Positions 1 through 4,858 of a stretch of 14,040 nucleotides of DNA are shown in pieces (position 1 is the first letter of the stretch; each line of letters opens with the position of its first letter). This DNA is from Burkholderiaceae bacterium. Lineage in GTDB: Bacteria > Pseudomonadota > Gammaproteobacteria > Burkholderiales > Burkholderiaceae_C. Under the pieces are notes generated by a model. It did not search any database, was not told where the DNA came from, and saw only the letters and a list, made by a program, of their open reading frames with translations. The stretch spans positions 1-14,040 of the forward strand of contig JAOTTZ010000015.1 of assembly GCA_029864165.1 (NCBI GenBank). The letters run 5' to 3'. The position numbers and the translations under genes were made by a program.

Positions 1-125
1 CACTACAGAGCCCACTTCAGATGCCGGATATACGACTGCAGGTGCTTCCCTTATCCGCCAAACCATCGGTCAGTCTCTGTCGCTTTGACCTTGAAACAGC
101 AAACCATTTGAAGTATTCTTCAACT

Positions 126-281
126 ATGTCGACTTTAAGCCGTGAGGAAATTGTTGGTTTGAGTCCACCGGAGCGTCTTACGTTCATCGGTGAGTTGTGG
201 GATAGTTTGAGTGATGCTGAGCTACCGTTGCCGCCCTCGCAGCAGTATGAACTTAAGCGCCGTCTCGCTAGGTCACAGTAG
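126..281 (+). CDS. Truncated addiction-module antitoxin (orphan)
   Basis: A 51-residue product that reads as the N-terminal two thirds of the addiction-module protein family (Unstab_antitox type; RelB-like antitoxins). Visible family features are a short helical start (STLSREEIVGLS), the core PPERLTFIGELWDSL at about residues 14-28, and a helix with QYELKRRLA at about 40-48. Family members usually run 65-80 residues and end in an acidic tail with a GxxWxE-like segment. Here a TAG follows RLARSQ and that tail is missing in all frames I read downstream. No RelE/ParE toxin follows; the next 190 bp hold only a hairpin and a repeat. I start at ATG 126 because the family begins there; an in-frame ATG at 21 adds 35 residues unlike the family. 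There is no clear ribosome binding site. Probably a decayed orphan. The family call is fairly sure, function doubtful. Confidence 0.55.
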   Translation: MSTLSREEIVGLSPPERLTFIGELWDSLSDAELPLPPSQQYELKRRLARSQ

Positions 282-316
282 CCGTGCAAACCGTCCCCTT
301 GAGGCACGGCGAGCGA

Positions 317-364
317 ATGGTCAGCATAGAGGTCAGGCGCAAACCTGCTCTCTACTCTGACCAT
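317..364. repeat. Imperfect inverted repeat (hairpin)
   Basis: Two 21-bp arms (317-337 and 344-364) match at 17 of 21 positions when one is reverse-complemented, with a 6-nt loop. The outer 8 bp, ATGGTCAG/CTGACCAT, are perfect. No T-run follows on either strand, so it does not look like an intrinsic terminator. It sits between the truncated antitoxin and a 36-bp dispersed repeat, so a REP-like palindrome or mobile-element scar is the more likely reading. Confidence 0.5.
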
Positions 365-401
365 GCAAAATGCAAAGTAGGGACCATGAGCAGAATCTAC
401 A

Positions 402-437
402 CGTACTGGATTTGGTTCAAAAACAAGGCCTGACACC
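402..437. repeat. 36-bp dispersed direct repeat, copy 1
   Basis: All 36 bases are identical to 4075-4110, in the same orientation; a diverged third copy lies at 1907-1930. This copy ends 33 bp before the antitoxin ATG at 471, so it lies in that module's upstream region. At 4075-4110 the repeat sits, in reverse complement, just upstream of a RAYT-type transposase remnant, so it is probably left over from that element type. Confidence 0.85.
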
Positions 438-470
438 GGTTTCTCGTACCAACACCCAAGGGACATGCCC

Positions 471-713
471 ATGACGACCGTACAGATCACGTTGCCCGAC
501 GCGCTGGCCCAGGAGGTTGCTCAGGCGGGGCTGCTCGCACCGAAAATGATCGAGCGAATCTTGCGCGAACGGCTGCGCACCGAACGCATCGAGCGTATGA
601 AGGCCGCGCGCGCCACGCTGGCGGCCGAACCGCTGGTGCCGATGACGCCCGAGGAGATCAGCGCCGAGATCGATGCCTACCGTTCCGAGCAGCGGCGTGC
701 GGCTGGTTCTTGA
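471..713 (+). CDS. Ribbon-helix-helix-type antitoxin of a PIN-toxin module
   Basis: An 80-residue protein opening with TTVQITLPDALAQE, the beta strand plus helix of a ribbon-helix-helix antitoxin, then a basic helical stretch (about residues 26-42) and an acidic C-terminal segment (MTPEEISAEIDAYRSEQRR, about 58-76) of the kind that binds a toxin. A paralogue at 2013-2258 starts with the same nine residues. I choose ATG 471 over ATG 465 because AAGGGA at 458-463 lies 7 nt upstream, matching the spacing in the paralogue. The stop overlaps the start of the downstream PIN toxin by 17 nt, so the two were co-translated. It should neutralise that toxin and repress its own operon, as in related type II modules. 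The toxin is now broken, so this is in effect an orphan antitoxin. Confidence 0.75.
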   Translation: MTTVQITLPDALAQEVAQAGLLAPKMIERILRERLRTERIERMKAARATLAAEPLVPMTPEEISAEIDAYRSEQRRAAGS

Positions 714-1119
714 CACAATCGCGGCGCTTTCCGGGCTGCTGTGGCGCGGCACGCCGGGGCGTTTGATCGATGTAGCTGAAGAGCAGCGCATCGAGTTAGC
801 CAGCAGCACCGCGCTGCTGGCCGAGCTGTAAGGGGTACTGTTGCGGGAGAAGTTCACCCGGCAGTTGGCCAAGCGCAAGCTAACGGTCGCCGATGTCTTC
901 GACGGCTATGCGGCGCTCGTGGTGATCGTCACGCCGTCTGCCATCGCGCCCACCATCATGCGCGACCCGGCCGATGACCAGGTGCTGCCAGCCGCGCTGG
1001 CGGCGCGGGCCGATCTGATCGTCTCGGGCGATGCACATCTGCTCGATCTGAAGAGCTTCCAGGGCATCGCGATCGTCACCGCCGCTGCAGCAGTCGAGCT
1101 CATCGCAGCAGGCGCATAG
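697..1119 (+). pseudogene. PIN-domain toxin, broken by an in-frame stop
   Basis: From GTG 697 the frame reads VRLVLDT, the start of the PIN family of putative TA toxins (Mg-dependent ribonucleases), through LLWRGTP and TALLAEL, and meets TAA at 829-831. The same frame continues without any shift (GVLLREKF, then RDPADDQVLPAALAA, then ADLIVSGDAHLLDLKSF) to TAG at 1117-1119. One codon therefore turns a 140-residue toxin into a 44-residue N-terminal piece. A TTG at 841 could restart translation, but that product lacks the first catalytic Asp. The conserved DTN motif is also DTI here, a second loss. The acidic cluster near RDPADD and the late SGD motif remain. It overlaps the antitoxin at 471-713 by 17 nt. 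TAA could be a sequencing error, but the altered DTN supports real decay. Confidence 0.85.
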
Positions 1120-1120
1120 A

Positions 1121-1145
1121 TCAACGCCCGCGCAGGGCGGGTTGA
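1121..1145 (+). terminator. Weak hairpin after the first PIN pseudogene
   Basis: Just after the PIN stop, TCAAC...GTTGA and GCCC...GGGC can pair with a small bulge. No U-run follows, so an intrinsic terminator is only a possibility. Confidence 0.2.
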
Positions 1146-1201
1146 ACTCGGCCTTCGGGTCACAGGATTGTTTCGTCCTTGTTGACAGAGGTGCTAATGG
1201 G

Positions 1202-1233
1202 TGACCCCGTGCTTGCTTGACCCCGTGCTTGCG
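1202..1233. repeat. Tandem 16-bp repeat, two units
   Basis: The unit TGACCCCGTGCTTGC plus one variable base occurs twice in a row (1202-1217, 1218-1233), 15 of 16 bases identical, and a further GCTTGCG follows at once. It lies between the PIN pseudogene and the 3' end of hicB. It looks like a slippage duplication; no function is evident. Confidence 0.7.
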
Positions 1234-1250
1234 CTTGCGTGCTAGCGTAA

Positions 1251-1583
1251 TCACGCATTGATTCGCCGCTGCAGCGCCTCCTCAGCCAAGGTATTGATGC
1301 TCTTGCCTTCCACTTGTGCGACGATAGCCAAGCGTTCATGTAATTCAGGTGGAATGCGCAGGTTGAACTTGCCGGAGTAGTGACGCCGAGGCTCGATTCC
1401 CTTTTCACGACAAACATCCAAAAATACCTGTAGCGAGCGTTTGAATTCCGCGCGAAGCTCCTTCGGGTTCTTGCCGTAGAAGTCGGCGCCTCCAGCCAAG
1501 CCAAGGATTTCACCTCGGAACATGTCTAACTCGGCGTCGTATTCGATCTTTGCGTGAAATCCATTGAGTGTCATCGTATTCAT
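1251..1583 (-). CDS. hicB: HicB-family antitoxin
   Basis: A 110-residue antitoxin with the two-part HicB layout. The N-terminal half is the degenerate RNase H-like fold (AKIEYDAELDMFRGEILGL at residues 11-29, then ADFYGKNPKELRAEFKRSL at 33-51), which masks the toxin. The C-terminal half is a ribbon-helix-helix DNA-binding domain (GKFNLRIPPELHERLAIVAQ from 71, then GKSINTLAEEALQRRI at 93-108). Its ATG overlaps the hicA stop by 4 nt (ATGA) and a GGAG sits 7 nt upstream inside hicA, so translation is coupled. It should neutralise HicA and autoregulate the pair, probably at the inverted repeat before hicA. The second in-frame ATG (residue 4) is a less likely start. Intact and full length. Confidence 0.9.
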   Translation of the reverse strand: MNTMTLNGFHAKIEYDAELDMFRGEILGLAGGADFYGKNPKELRAEFKRSLQVFLDVCREKGIEPRRHYSGKFNLRIPPELHERLAIVAQVEGKSINTLAEEALQRRINA

Positions 1584-1843
1584 GGCACAACTCCGTGTTG
1601 CTCAAACCATTTGCGGATGCTCGCCACTGCGCCTTTGTCCGTACTTGGCGAAGGATGAGGGCGATGAAAAACCCGCACTTCGTCAAACAAAACAACTGCG
1701 ACACGGCTTCCTTCACGCTCACTGATCTCGGCCCCCAATTCACGAAAGAGGGTTTCGAGGTCTCGCCACGGAATGTTGGCGCTAGCCGGGTGGGCAAAGA
1801 TCGCATTGAGCGTACGTTGATGCTTCCGCTTCACGTATAGCAT
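1580..1843 (-). CDS. hicA: HicA-family toxin
   Basis: An 87-residue protein of the HicA mRNA-interferase family, with a double-stranded-RNA-binding-like fold. Visible are KHQRTLNAIFAHP (7-19), PWRDLETLFRELGAEI (25-40), GSRVAVVLFDEVRVFHRPHP (45-64) and a C-terminal helix TDKGAVASIRKWFEQHGV (68-85). The catalytic His that classical HicA carries after GS (GSHH type) is Arg47 here; His60 and His63 in VFHRPHP are the conserved histidines of this branch, so the active-site assignment is uncertain. It is first in the operon, followed by hicB with a 4-nt overlap. ATG 1843 has no Shine-Dalgarno sequence, and a possible -10 element lies only a few bases upstream, which would give a leaderless message. 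The pair is intact, unlike its neighbours. Confidence 0.88.
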   Translation of the reverse strand: MLYVKRKHQRTLNAIFAHPASANIPWRDLETLFRELGAEISEREGSRVAVVLFDEVRVFHRPHPSPSTDKGAVASIRKWFEQHGVVP

Positions 1844-1880
1844 GGTACCACAAATAGGTACTATTGCCCCTCAGCGTCAA
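1844..1880 (-). promoter_or_regulatory. Probable hicAB promoter and operator
   Basis: On the minus strand TTGACG (1875-1880) stands 18 bp from TATTTG (1851-1856), a fair -35 with a weak -10. An inverted repeat, GGTACC (1844-1849) and GGTACT (1857-1862) around a 7-bp spacer, flanks the -10 and abuts the hicA ATG at 1843. That is the expected place for a HicB autorepression site. Position and symmetry are seen; the role is inferred. Confidence 0.4.
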
Positions 1881-1906
1881 AGAACCTTGTCTCTTATGGA
1901 AGAGGG

Positions 1907-1930
1907 TTGTTCAAAGTAAAGGCCTGCCCC
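1907..1930. repeat. Diverged third copy of the dispersed repeat
   Basis: TTGTTCAAA...AAGGCCTG...CC follows the second half of the 36-bp repeat at 402-437 and 4075-4110, with one base missing and several substitutions. It lies upstream of the second antitoxin (ATG 2013), as copy 1 lies upstream of the first. It was matched by eye and could be partly chance. Confidence 0.45.
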
Positions 1931-2012
1931 TTGACCACGATCCCGCCATCTCGCAAGCCGACTTGAAATGTATGATGTTGGCCTTGCCCGCATATGCTTA
2001 GGGAGCCTGACC

Positions 2013-2258
2013 ATGACGACAGTCCAGATCACTTTGCCCGACCAACTCGCGCAGGATGCGCAGAGCGCCGGGCTGTTGTCCCCGGCACGGCTGGAGCAGT
2101 GGTTGCGCGATCAGCTCAAGTCGCAGCGCATCGATGAGTTGTTTGTGGCGATGGATCGCATGGCCGCCGTCGATGAACCGGCCGCGATGTCGCCCGAAGA
2201 AGTGGCTGCGGAGATCGCGACGACGCGTGCCGAACGGCGCGCGAAGAGCGTGAATTGA
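2013..2258 (+). CDS. Second ribbon-helix-helix-type antitoxin (paralogue)
   Basis: An 81-residue protein that begins MTTVQITLPD exactly as the one at 471-713 and keeps the same plan: beta strand, helices (AGLLSPARLEQWLRDQL, about 19-33), and an acidic tail (MSPEEVAAEIATTRAERR). Beyond the N-terminus the two have diverged clearly, so this is a separate lineage or an old duplication. I use ATG 2013 because AGGGAG at 2000-2005 lies 7 nt upstream; an in-frame ATG at 1968 adds 15 residues unlike the paralogue. The PIN toxin gene begins 22 nt after the stop. It should have neutralised that toxin. The toxin is now interrupted by a fold-back element, while this reading frame is intact. Confidence 0.75.
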   Translation: MTTVQITLPDQLAQDAQSAGLLSPARLEQWLRDQLKSQRIDELFVAMDRMAAVDEPAAMSPEEVAAEIATTRAERRAKSVN

Positions 2259-2280
2259 TCAATCTGCAGGTCGATGACCG

Positions 2281-2874
2281 ATGCGGCTGGTGCTCGACAC
2301 GAATGTTGTTGCCTCGGCGCTGCTGTGGGGCGGCACTCCACGCCTGCTGCTGCAGGCCGGGCGCGAGCGGCGGGCGGGTCGAGCTTTTGCCAGCACGGCG
2401 CAACTGGCCTAGGAGCCTGTCGGACTTGGGGCGTCGAAGCGAGAATCGGTTTCAGCGCGGGCAGTTTTTGCCGGATTCGCAGCCCCATAGTGGACCCTAC
2501 GGGGCAAGAAGCCGGTGAAAAATGGACTGCTGCAACCGATTTGCAGCCGACGCACCCCAAGCCCGACAGGCTCCTAGCCGACTGACATCCTCGGGCGGCG
2601 CAAGTTCGACAAGAAGATCGCCGCTTCGCTGCTGACCATCGATCTACTGGTGAATCGATACGCTGAACTCGCCGCCCTTGTGAGACCTGCGTCTGCGCCA
2701 CGCATCGCGCCAGATCCCGATGACGATGTAGTGATCGGCACCGCGCTCGCGGCCAAGGCCGACTTCATCGTCACAGGGGATCAGTTGCTGTTATCGGTGG
2801 GTGGCTATCAAGGAATCGAACCCCTCACCGTGAGCGAGGCACTGAGCAGGATCGACGCAGAAAGCAAGACGTGA
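2281..2874 (+). pseudogene. PIN-domain toxin, interrupted by a MITE-like element
   Basis: The left part (ATG 2281) reads MRLVLDTNVVASALLWGGTPRLLL, with the intact DTN motif, and stops at TAG 2410-2412, the first bases of an inserted fold-back element. After the insert the same frame resumes as TDILGRRKFDKKIAASLLT, then NRYAELAALVRPA, DPDDDVVIGTALAAKADFIVTGD and GGYQGIEPLTVSEAL, to TGA at 2872-2874. Removing 165 bp (element plus one copy of the flanking CTAG) restores the frame, giving about 142 codons, near the usual PIN toxin length; the TAG would remain. Around 2370-2385 the sequence also drifts from the expected residues as if shifted and shifted back (RAGRAF). The downstream ATG at 2650 could start only a C-terminal piece without the first catalytic Asp. 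Partner antitoxin: 2013-2258. Confidence 0.88.
2410..2576. mobile_element. MITE-like fold-back element inside the PIN toxin gene
   Basis: A 167-bp stretch bounded by 22-bp terminal inverted repeats (2410-2431 and 2555-2576) that differ at one base; allowing a 2-nt gap the match extends about 5 bp further. The inner halves also pair: AATCGGTT near 2444-2451 with AACCGATT at 2534-2541, and a central hairpin CCCATAG/CTACGGG at about 2484-2503. The whole element can therefore fold as one long imperfect hairpin. CTAG lies at both edges (2409-2412 and 2574-2577) and may be a 4-bp target duplication. It has no transposase gene, so it would need one in trans. The CTAG target fits IS5-family preferences, but the parent is not identified. 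It interrupts the PIN toxin reading frame. Confidence 0.82.
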
Positions 2875-2938
2875 CGGGACGATTATCGGCGCGGGCGACC
2901 TGCCATGATTCAAAATCTAGGCGTGACGCCTGCTTCTG

Positions 2939-3055
2939 TGTTTCCAGCCAATCGTAGCGATCTTCGTCGTCGACAAGGATGTCCTCGCGCCGATCGCCGC
3001 GAGACGTCACGTGATACAGCGCACCCGCAAACTCCAACCGAAGAGGTCTGACCAT
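2939..3055 (-). pseudogene. RAYT/Y1 transposase fragment (N-terminus only)
   Basis: From ATG 3055 the minus strand reads MVRPLRLEFAGALYHVTSRG, then DRREDILVDDEDRYDWLE. This is the N-terminal signature of REP-associated tyrosine transposases (TnpA_REP, Y1_Tnp superfamily). The similarity ends after about 38 residues and the frame runs on as unrelated sequence toward the PIN pseudogene. The HUH metal-binding pair and the catalytic tyrosine, which lie further in, are absent. It is an inert remnant. A second, differently decayed fragment of the same family lies at 3921-4010. The 36-bp repeats nearby may be remains of these elements' flanks. Confidence 0.75.
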
Positions 3056-3190
3056 TGGGGGAAATTTAGCTGAATGTAGGAATGTTAGAACTGAGACCAA
3101 GCTCCCGCCAAGATATCACGTAGCTTCTGCGCATAAGCGGCAATTGCTCCCCGCACATCATCATCTTCATACACGTTAAACTAGACTGTA

Positions 3191-3212
3191 TTACCATACC
3201 TACTAACGGTAA
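3191..3212 (+). promoter_or_regulatory. Probable vapBC operator
   Basis: TTACC (3191-3195) and GGTAA (3208-3212) form an inverted repeat about 20 bp before the vapB start, in an AT-rich stretch within the GC-rich surroundings. AbrB-type antitoxins bind such palindromes to repress their own operon. I could not place convincing -35/-10 boxes. Confidence 0.35.
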
Positions 3213-3229
3213 CACTTCCGGAGGTGCCC

Positions 3230-3484
3230 ATGCCTATGCCCACGACCTTGACCAGCAAGGGTCAAGTCACGATCCCCAAACACATTCGCGATGCCTTGCA
3301 ATTGCTGCCTGGCTCGTCTGTAGAGTTTTCGCTAAATTCAAGTGGCGAAGTGGTGTTGCAGCCAGCGCAAGCGCGCAAGGGCAAGCGCCACGCGCAAACT
3401 GATCGTTTCGACGCCGTGCGTGGCCGGGCGGATGTCAAGTGGCGCACCGATGAGCTGATGAAATTACTGCGCGCAGAAGACTGA
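3230..3484 (+). CDS. vapB: AbrB/SpoVT-type antitoxin VapB
   Basis: An 84-residue antitoxin with an N-terminal swapped-hairpin AbrB domain: TTLTSKGQVTIPKHIRDAL at residues 5-23, then LLPGSSVEFSLNSSGEVVL to about 44. A basic linker (ARKGKRHAQ) leads to a C-terminal helix (TDRFDAVRGRADVKW...) of the kind that wraps the PIN toxin. I choose ATG 3230 because GGAGG at 3220-3224 sits 5 nt upstream; the in-frame GTG at 3224 overlaps that site and ATG 3236 would be 11 nt away. Its stop overlaps the vapC start by one base (TGATG), so translation is coupled. It should block VapC and repress the operon at the inverted repeat 3191-3212. Intact. Confidence 0.88.
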   Translation: MPMPTTLTSKGQVTIPKHIRDALQLLPGSSVEFSLNSSGEVVLQPAQARKGKRHAQTDRFDAVRGRADVKWRTDELMKLLRAED

Positions 3485-3882
3485 TGTTACTGGTCGACAC
3501 CAACGTTCTGGTGGACGTGTTGCAAGACGATCCGCAGTGGGCCAAATGGTCGATCAACCAATTGCGCGCCCAGGCGAAGATTCACCAACTGGCCATCAAT
3601 CCGGTGATCTATGCCGAAATATCATTGTCCTTCCTCACCATGGAAGCGCTCGACGCCGTAGTGGCAAAGATGGAACTGACTGTCCAGCAAATTCCAAAGC
3701 CTGCGCTTTTCCTGGCCGGGAAAGCATTCGCGCAGTTTCGCAAGCGCGGTGGTCACAAGGCTCAGGTGTTACCAGATTTCTTCATAGGCGCGCATGCCGC
3801 AGTTCAAGGGTGGCCTCTGCTGACTCGCGACGCTAGCCGCTTTCGCACCCATTTCCCAGGCATGCAAGTGCATGCGCCCTGA
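3484..3882 (+). CDS. vapC: PIN-domain ribonuclease toxin VapC
   Basis: A 132-residue PIN-domain protein with all four acidic catalytic positions in the usual order: Asp5 (LLVDTNVLVD), Glu45 (NPVIYAEIS), Asp98 (VLPDFFIGAHA) and Asp116 (LLTRDASRF). These coordinate Mg2+ or Mn2+ for RNA cleavage in VapC toxins; the RNA target cannot be told from sequence. The length fits the family and there is no lesion. The gene starts on the last base of vapB, the normal vapBC arrangement. Of the three plus-strand PIN genes in this half it is the only intact one, so this module is probably functional. Confidence 0.92.
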   Translation: MLLVDTNVLVDVLQDDPQWAKWSINQLRAQAKIHQLAINPVIYAEISLSFLTMEALDAVVAKMELTVQQIPKPALFLAGKAFAQFRKRGGHKAQVLPDFFIGAHAAVQGWPLLTRDASRFRTHFPGMQVHAP

Positions 3883-3920
3883 GACGAGTTCCAGCAATTT
3901 GTCTGTACGATCGGCCGCTC

Positions 3921-4010
3921 ATAGTCTGCATCGTCAACAAAGATCGGAATGCGTCGGTCGCCGCGCAAGGTAAGGTCGTAGATTGCGCCAGGAAACTTCG
4001 ATTCGAAGCG
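3921..4010 (-). pseudogene. Second RAYT/Y1 transposase fragment
   Basis: The minus strand reads RFESKFPGAIYDLTLRGDRR then IPIFVDDADY, which follows the RAYT N-terminal pattern FPGALYHVxxRGxRRxxIFxDDxDR. The frame has no credible start of its own (the nearby ATG at 4028-4030 is out of frame), the canonical YHV is YDL, and similarity ends just downstream. No HUH motif or catalytic Tyr remains. The 36-bp repeat copy at 4075-4110 lies upstream of it on the same strand. An inert relic lying close after vapC. Not obviously the other half of the fragment at 2939-3055, because both represent the same N-terminal region. Confidence 0.55.
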
Positions 4011-4074
4011 TGCGAGATGTGCTCCCTCATACTGGTACTTGAGGGCAACTGTGGAGACTTGATTCTATGTCCCC

Positions 4075-4110
4075 CGTACTGGATTTGGTTCAAAAACAAG
4101 GCCTGACACC
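4075..4110. repeat. 36-bp dispersed direct repeat, copy 2
   Basis: Identical over 36 bp to 402-437. On the minus strand it begins GGTGTCAGGCCTTG and lies about 65 bp upstream of the second RAYT remnant. The next 65 bp (4111-4175) show nothing I can name. Confidence 0.85.
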
Positions 4111-4175
4111 AGCTTTATGTATGAGTGACCCCAATCGCTTGATCGGTCTCATACCCCTTGTAGTGACTCCAGCGT

Positions 4176-4382
4176 TCAGCGACGAGCAAAGCGAGTCCGT
4201 TGCAATACCAACTTAGGCTCAGGCGGTGGACTGGATGGCGGCGGAACAACGGCCCACCCCTCAGTGGCATGCTTTTCCTGCCGAGCCTTCAGGTCAGCAA
4301 AAATTCGGTCCAGGTCGTAATCCAGGCTGGCGGCGTGTTGTTCGCGAATGGTGCGGACCTCTTGAATAATGCTGTCACTCAT
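4176..4382 (-). CDS. Probable antitoxin paired with the PIN toxin upstream
   Basis: A 68-residue protein starting MSDSIIQEVRTIREQHAA, followed by SLDYDLDRIFADLKARQEKH and a proline-rich tail (PPPSSPPPEP, about residues 48-57) with a basic end. Small proteins beginning with this EVRxxREQHA...YDLDxIFADLK pattern commonly follow PIN-domain genes, so I infer an antitoxin; no DNA-binding fold is evident. The start is well supported: GGAGG lies 5 nt before ATG 4382, inside the end of the PIN gene, and the two genes overlap by 8 nt. An upstream in-frame ATG at 4457 lies wholly inside the PIN gene and is unlikely. The toxin-first order is the reverse of most type II modules. Confidence 0.65.
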   Translation of the reverse strand: MSDSIIQEVRTIREQHAASLDYDLDRIFADLKARQEKHATEGWAVVPPPSSPPPEPKLVLQRTRFARR

Positions 4383-4854
4383 TTTCGCCTCCCATGAGTT
4401 CGTCGGGTGTGCAAATAAACGGAAGAAACAGGCCTTTGAGCCGGAAGTTTTCGGCAATCCGCGCCTGAATTTCCGGGTTGGCGATATGACGACAATTCCA
4501 CGTTAACAAATAGTCTACAAAGTGAACCGTCGCTACTGAAATGTGCAATGCATCTTCACTTGCTTTGGCGGGAACGATGCTGGAGGCGACTAGGTCCTTG
4601 GCGAGTTCTATGCTGTGGGCTGTGATTTCAAGCAATTGGATACCCTGTAAATCTGCAAGGCGCTCGCCTGCAGCTTCTGGATCGCCAGCAGCGCATTCGG
4701 TAAGGACAAGTTCTGAAGCGGCTAGGTCGAATTCGCCCCGTCTATCCCAAAACAGGTACGTGCTTTGCTGGTGCCCCGCCTCAATCACATTTTTGCTCGG
4801 ACGAGCCGTCAGGTAGCTGATGACGGAAGTTTCGGTGTAGATCTTGCGCTTCAT
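4375..4854 (-). CDS. PIN-domain (VapC-like) toxin
   Basis: A 159-residue protein of the PIN branch that begins with ETS instead of DTN: KIYTETSVISYLTARPS, with Glu8 in place of the first Asp. Other candidate active-site residues are Glu53 (LVLTECAAGD) and Asp101 (KASEDALHISVATV); near the usual fourth acid the motif is LLTWNCRHIANP, with Asn120. This ETS...EDALHIA...WNCxHIAN pattern is typical of a VapC-like subfamily, so the substitutions are family features, not decay. It overlaps the small downstream gene by 8 nt and starts only 4 nt after the stop of the receiver-like gene, with no Shine-Dalgarno sequence of its own, so translation may be coupled to that gene. Intact; likely a ribonuclease, target unknown. 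Confidence 0.75.
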   Translation of the reverse strand: MKRKIYTETSVISYLTARPSKNVIEAGHQQSTYLFWDRRGEFDLAASELVLTECAAGDPEAAGERLADLQGIQLLEITAHSIELAKDLVASSIVPAKASEDALHISVATVHFVDYLLTWNCRHIANPEIQARIAENFRLKGLFLPFICTPDELMGGENE

Positions 4855-4858
4855 TTAG

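Noticed and set aside
17..490. Minus-strand opening of 157 codons across the left edge
   Set aside because: It runs antisense to the recognisable addiction-module frame and through the hairpin and repeat, with no family-like residues; composition is that of a shadow frame.
2111..2701. Minus-strand opening of 196 codons
   Set aside because: Antisense to the second antitoxin, both toxin halves and the fold-back element; Cys/Ser/Arg-rich with no domain; explained by GC-rich shadowing.
3085..3174. Minus-strand 29-codon frame starting GTG, reading VYEDDDVRGAIAAYAQ...
   Set aside because: It looks protein-like and may be the end of a decayed gene, but it is too short to assign and has no ribosome binding site.
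402..4110. CRISPR-like reading of the 36-bp repeats
   Set aside because: Only two exact copies, 3.7 kb apart, without regular spacers or cas genes.
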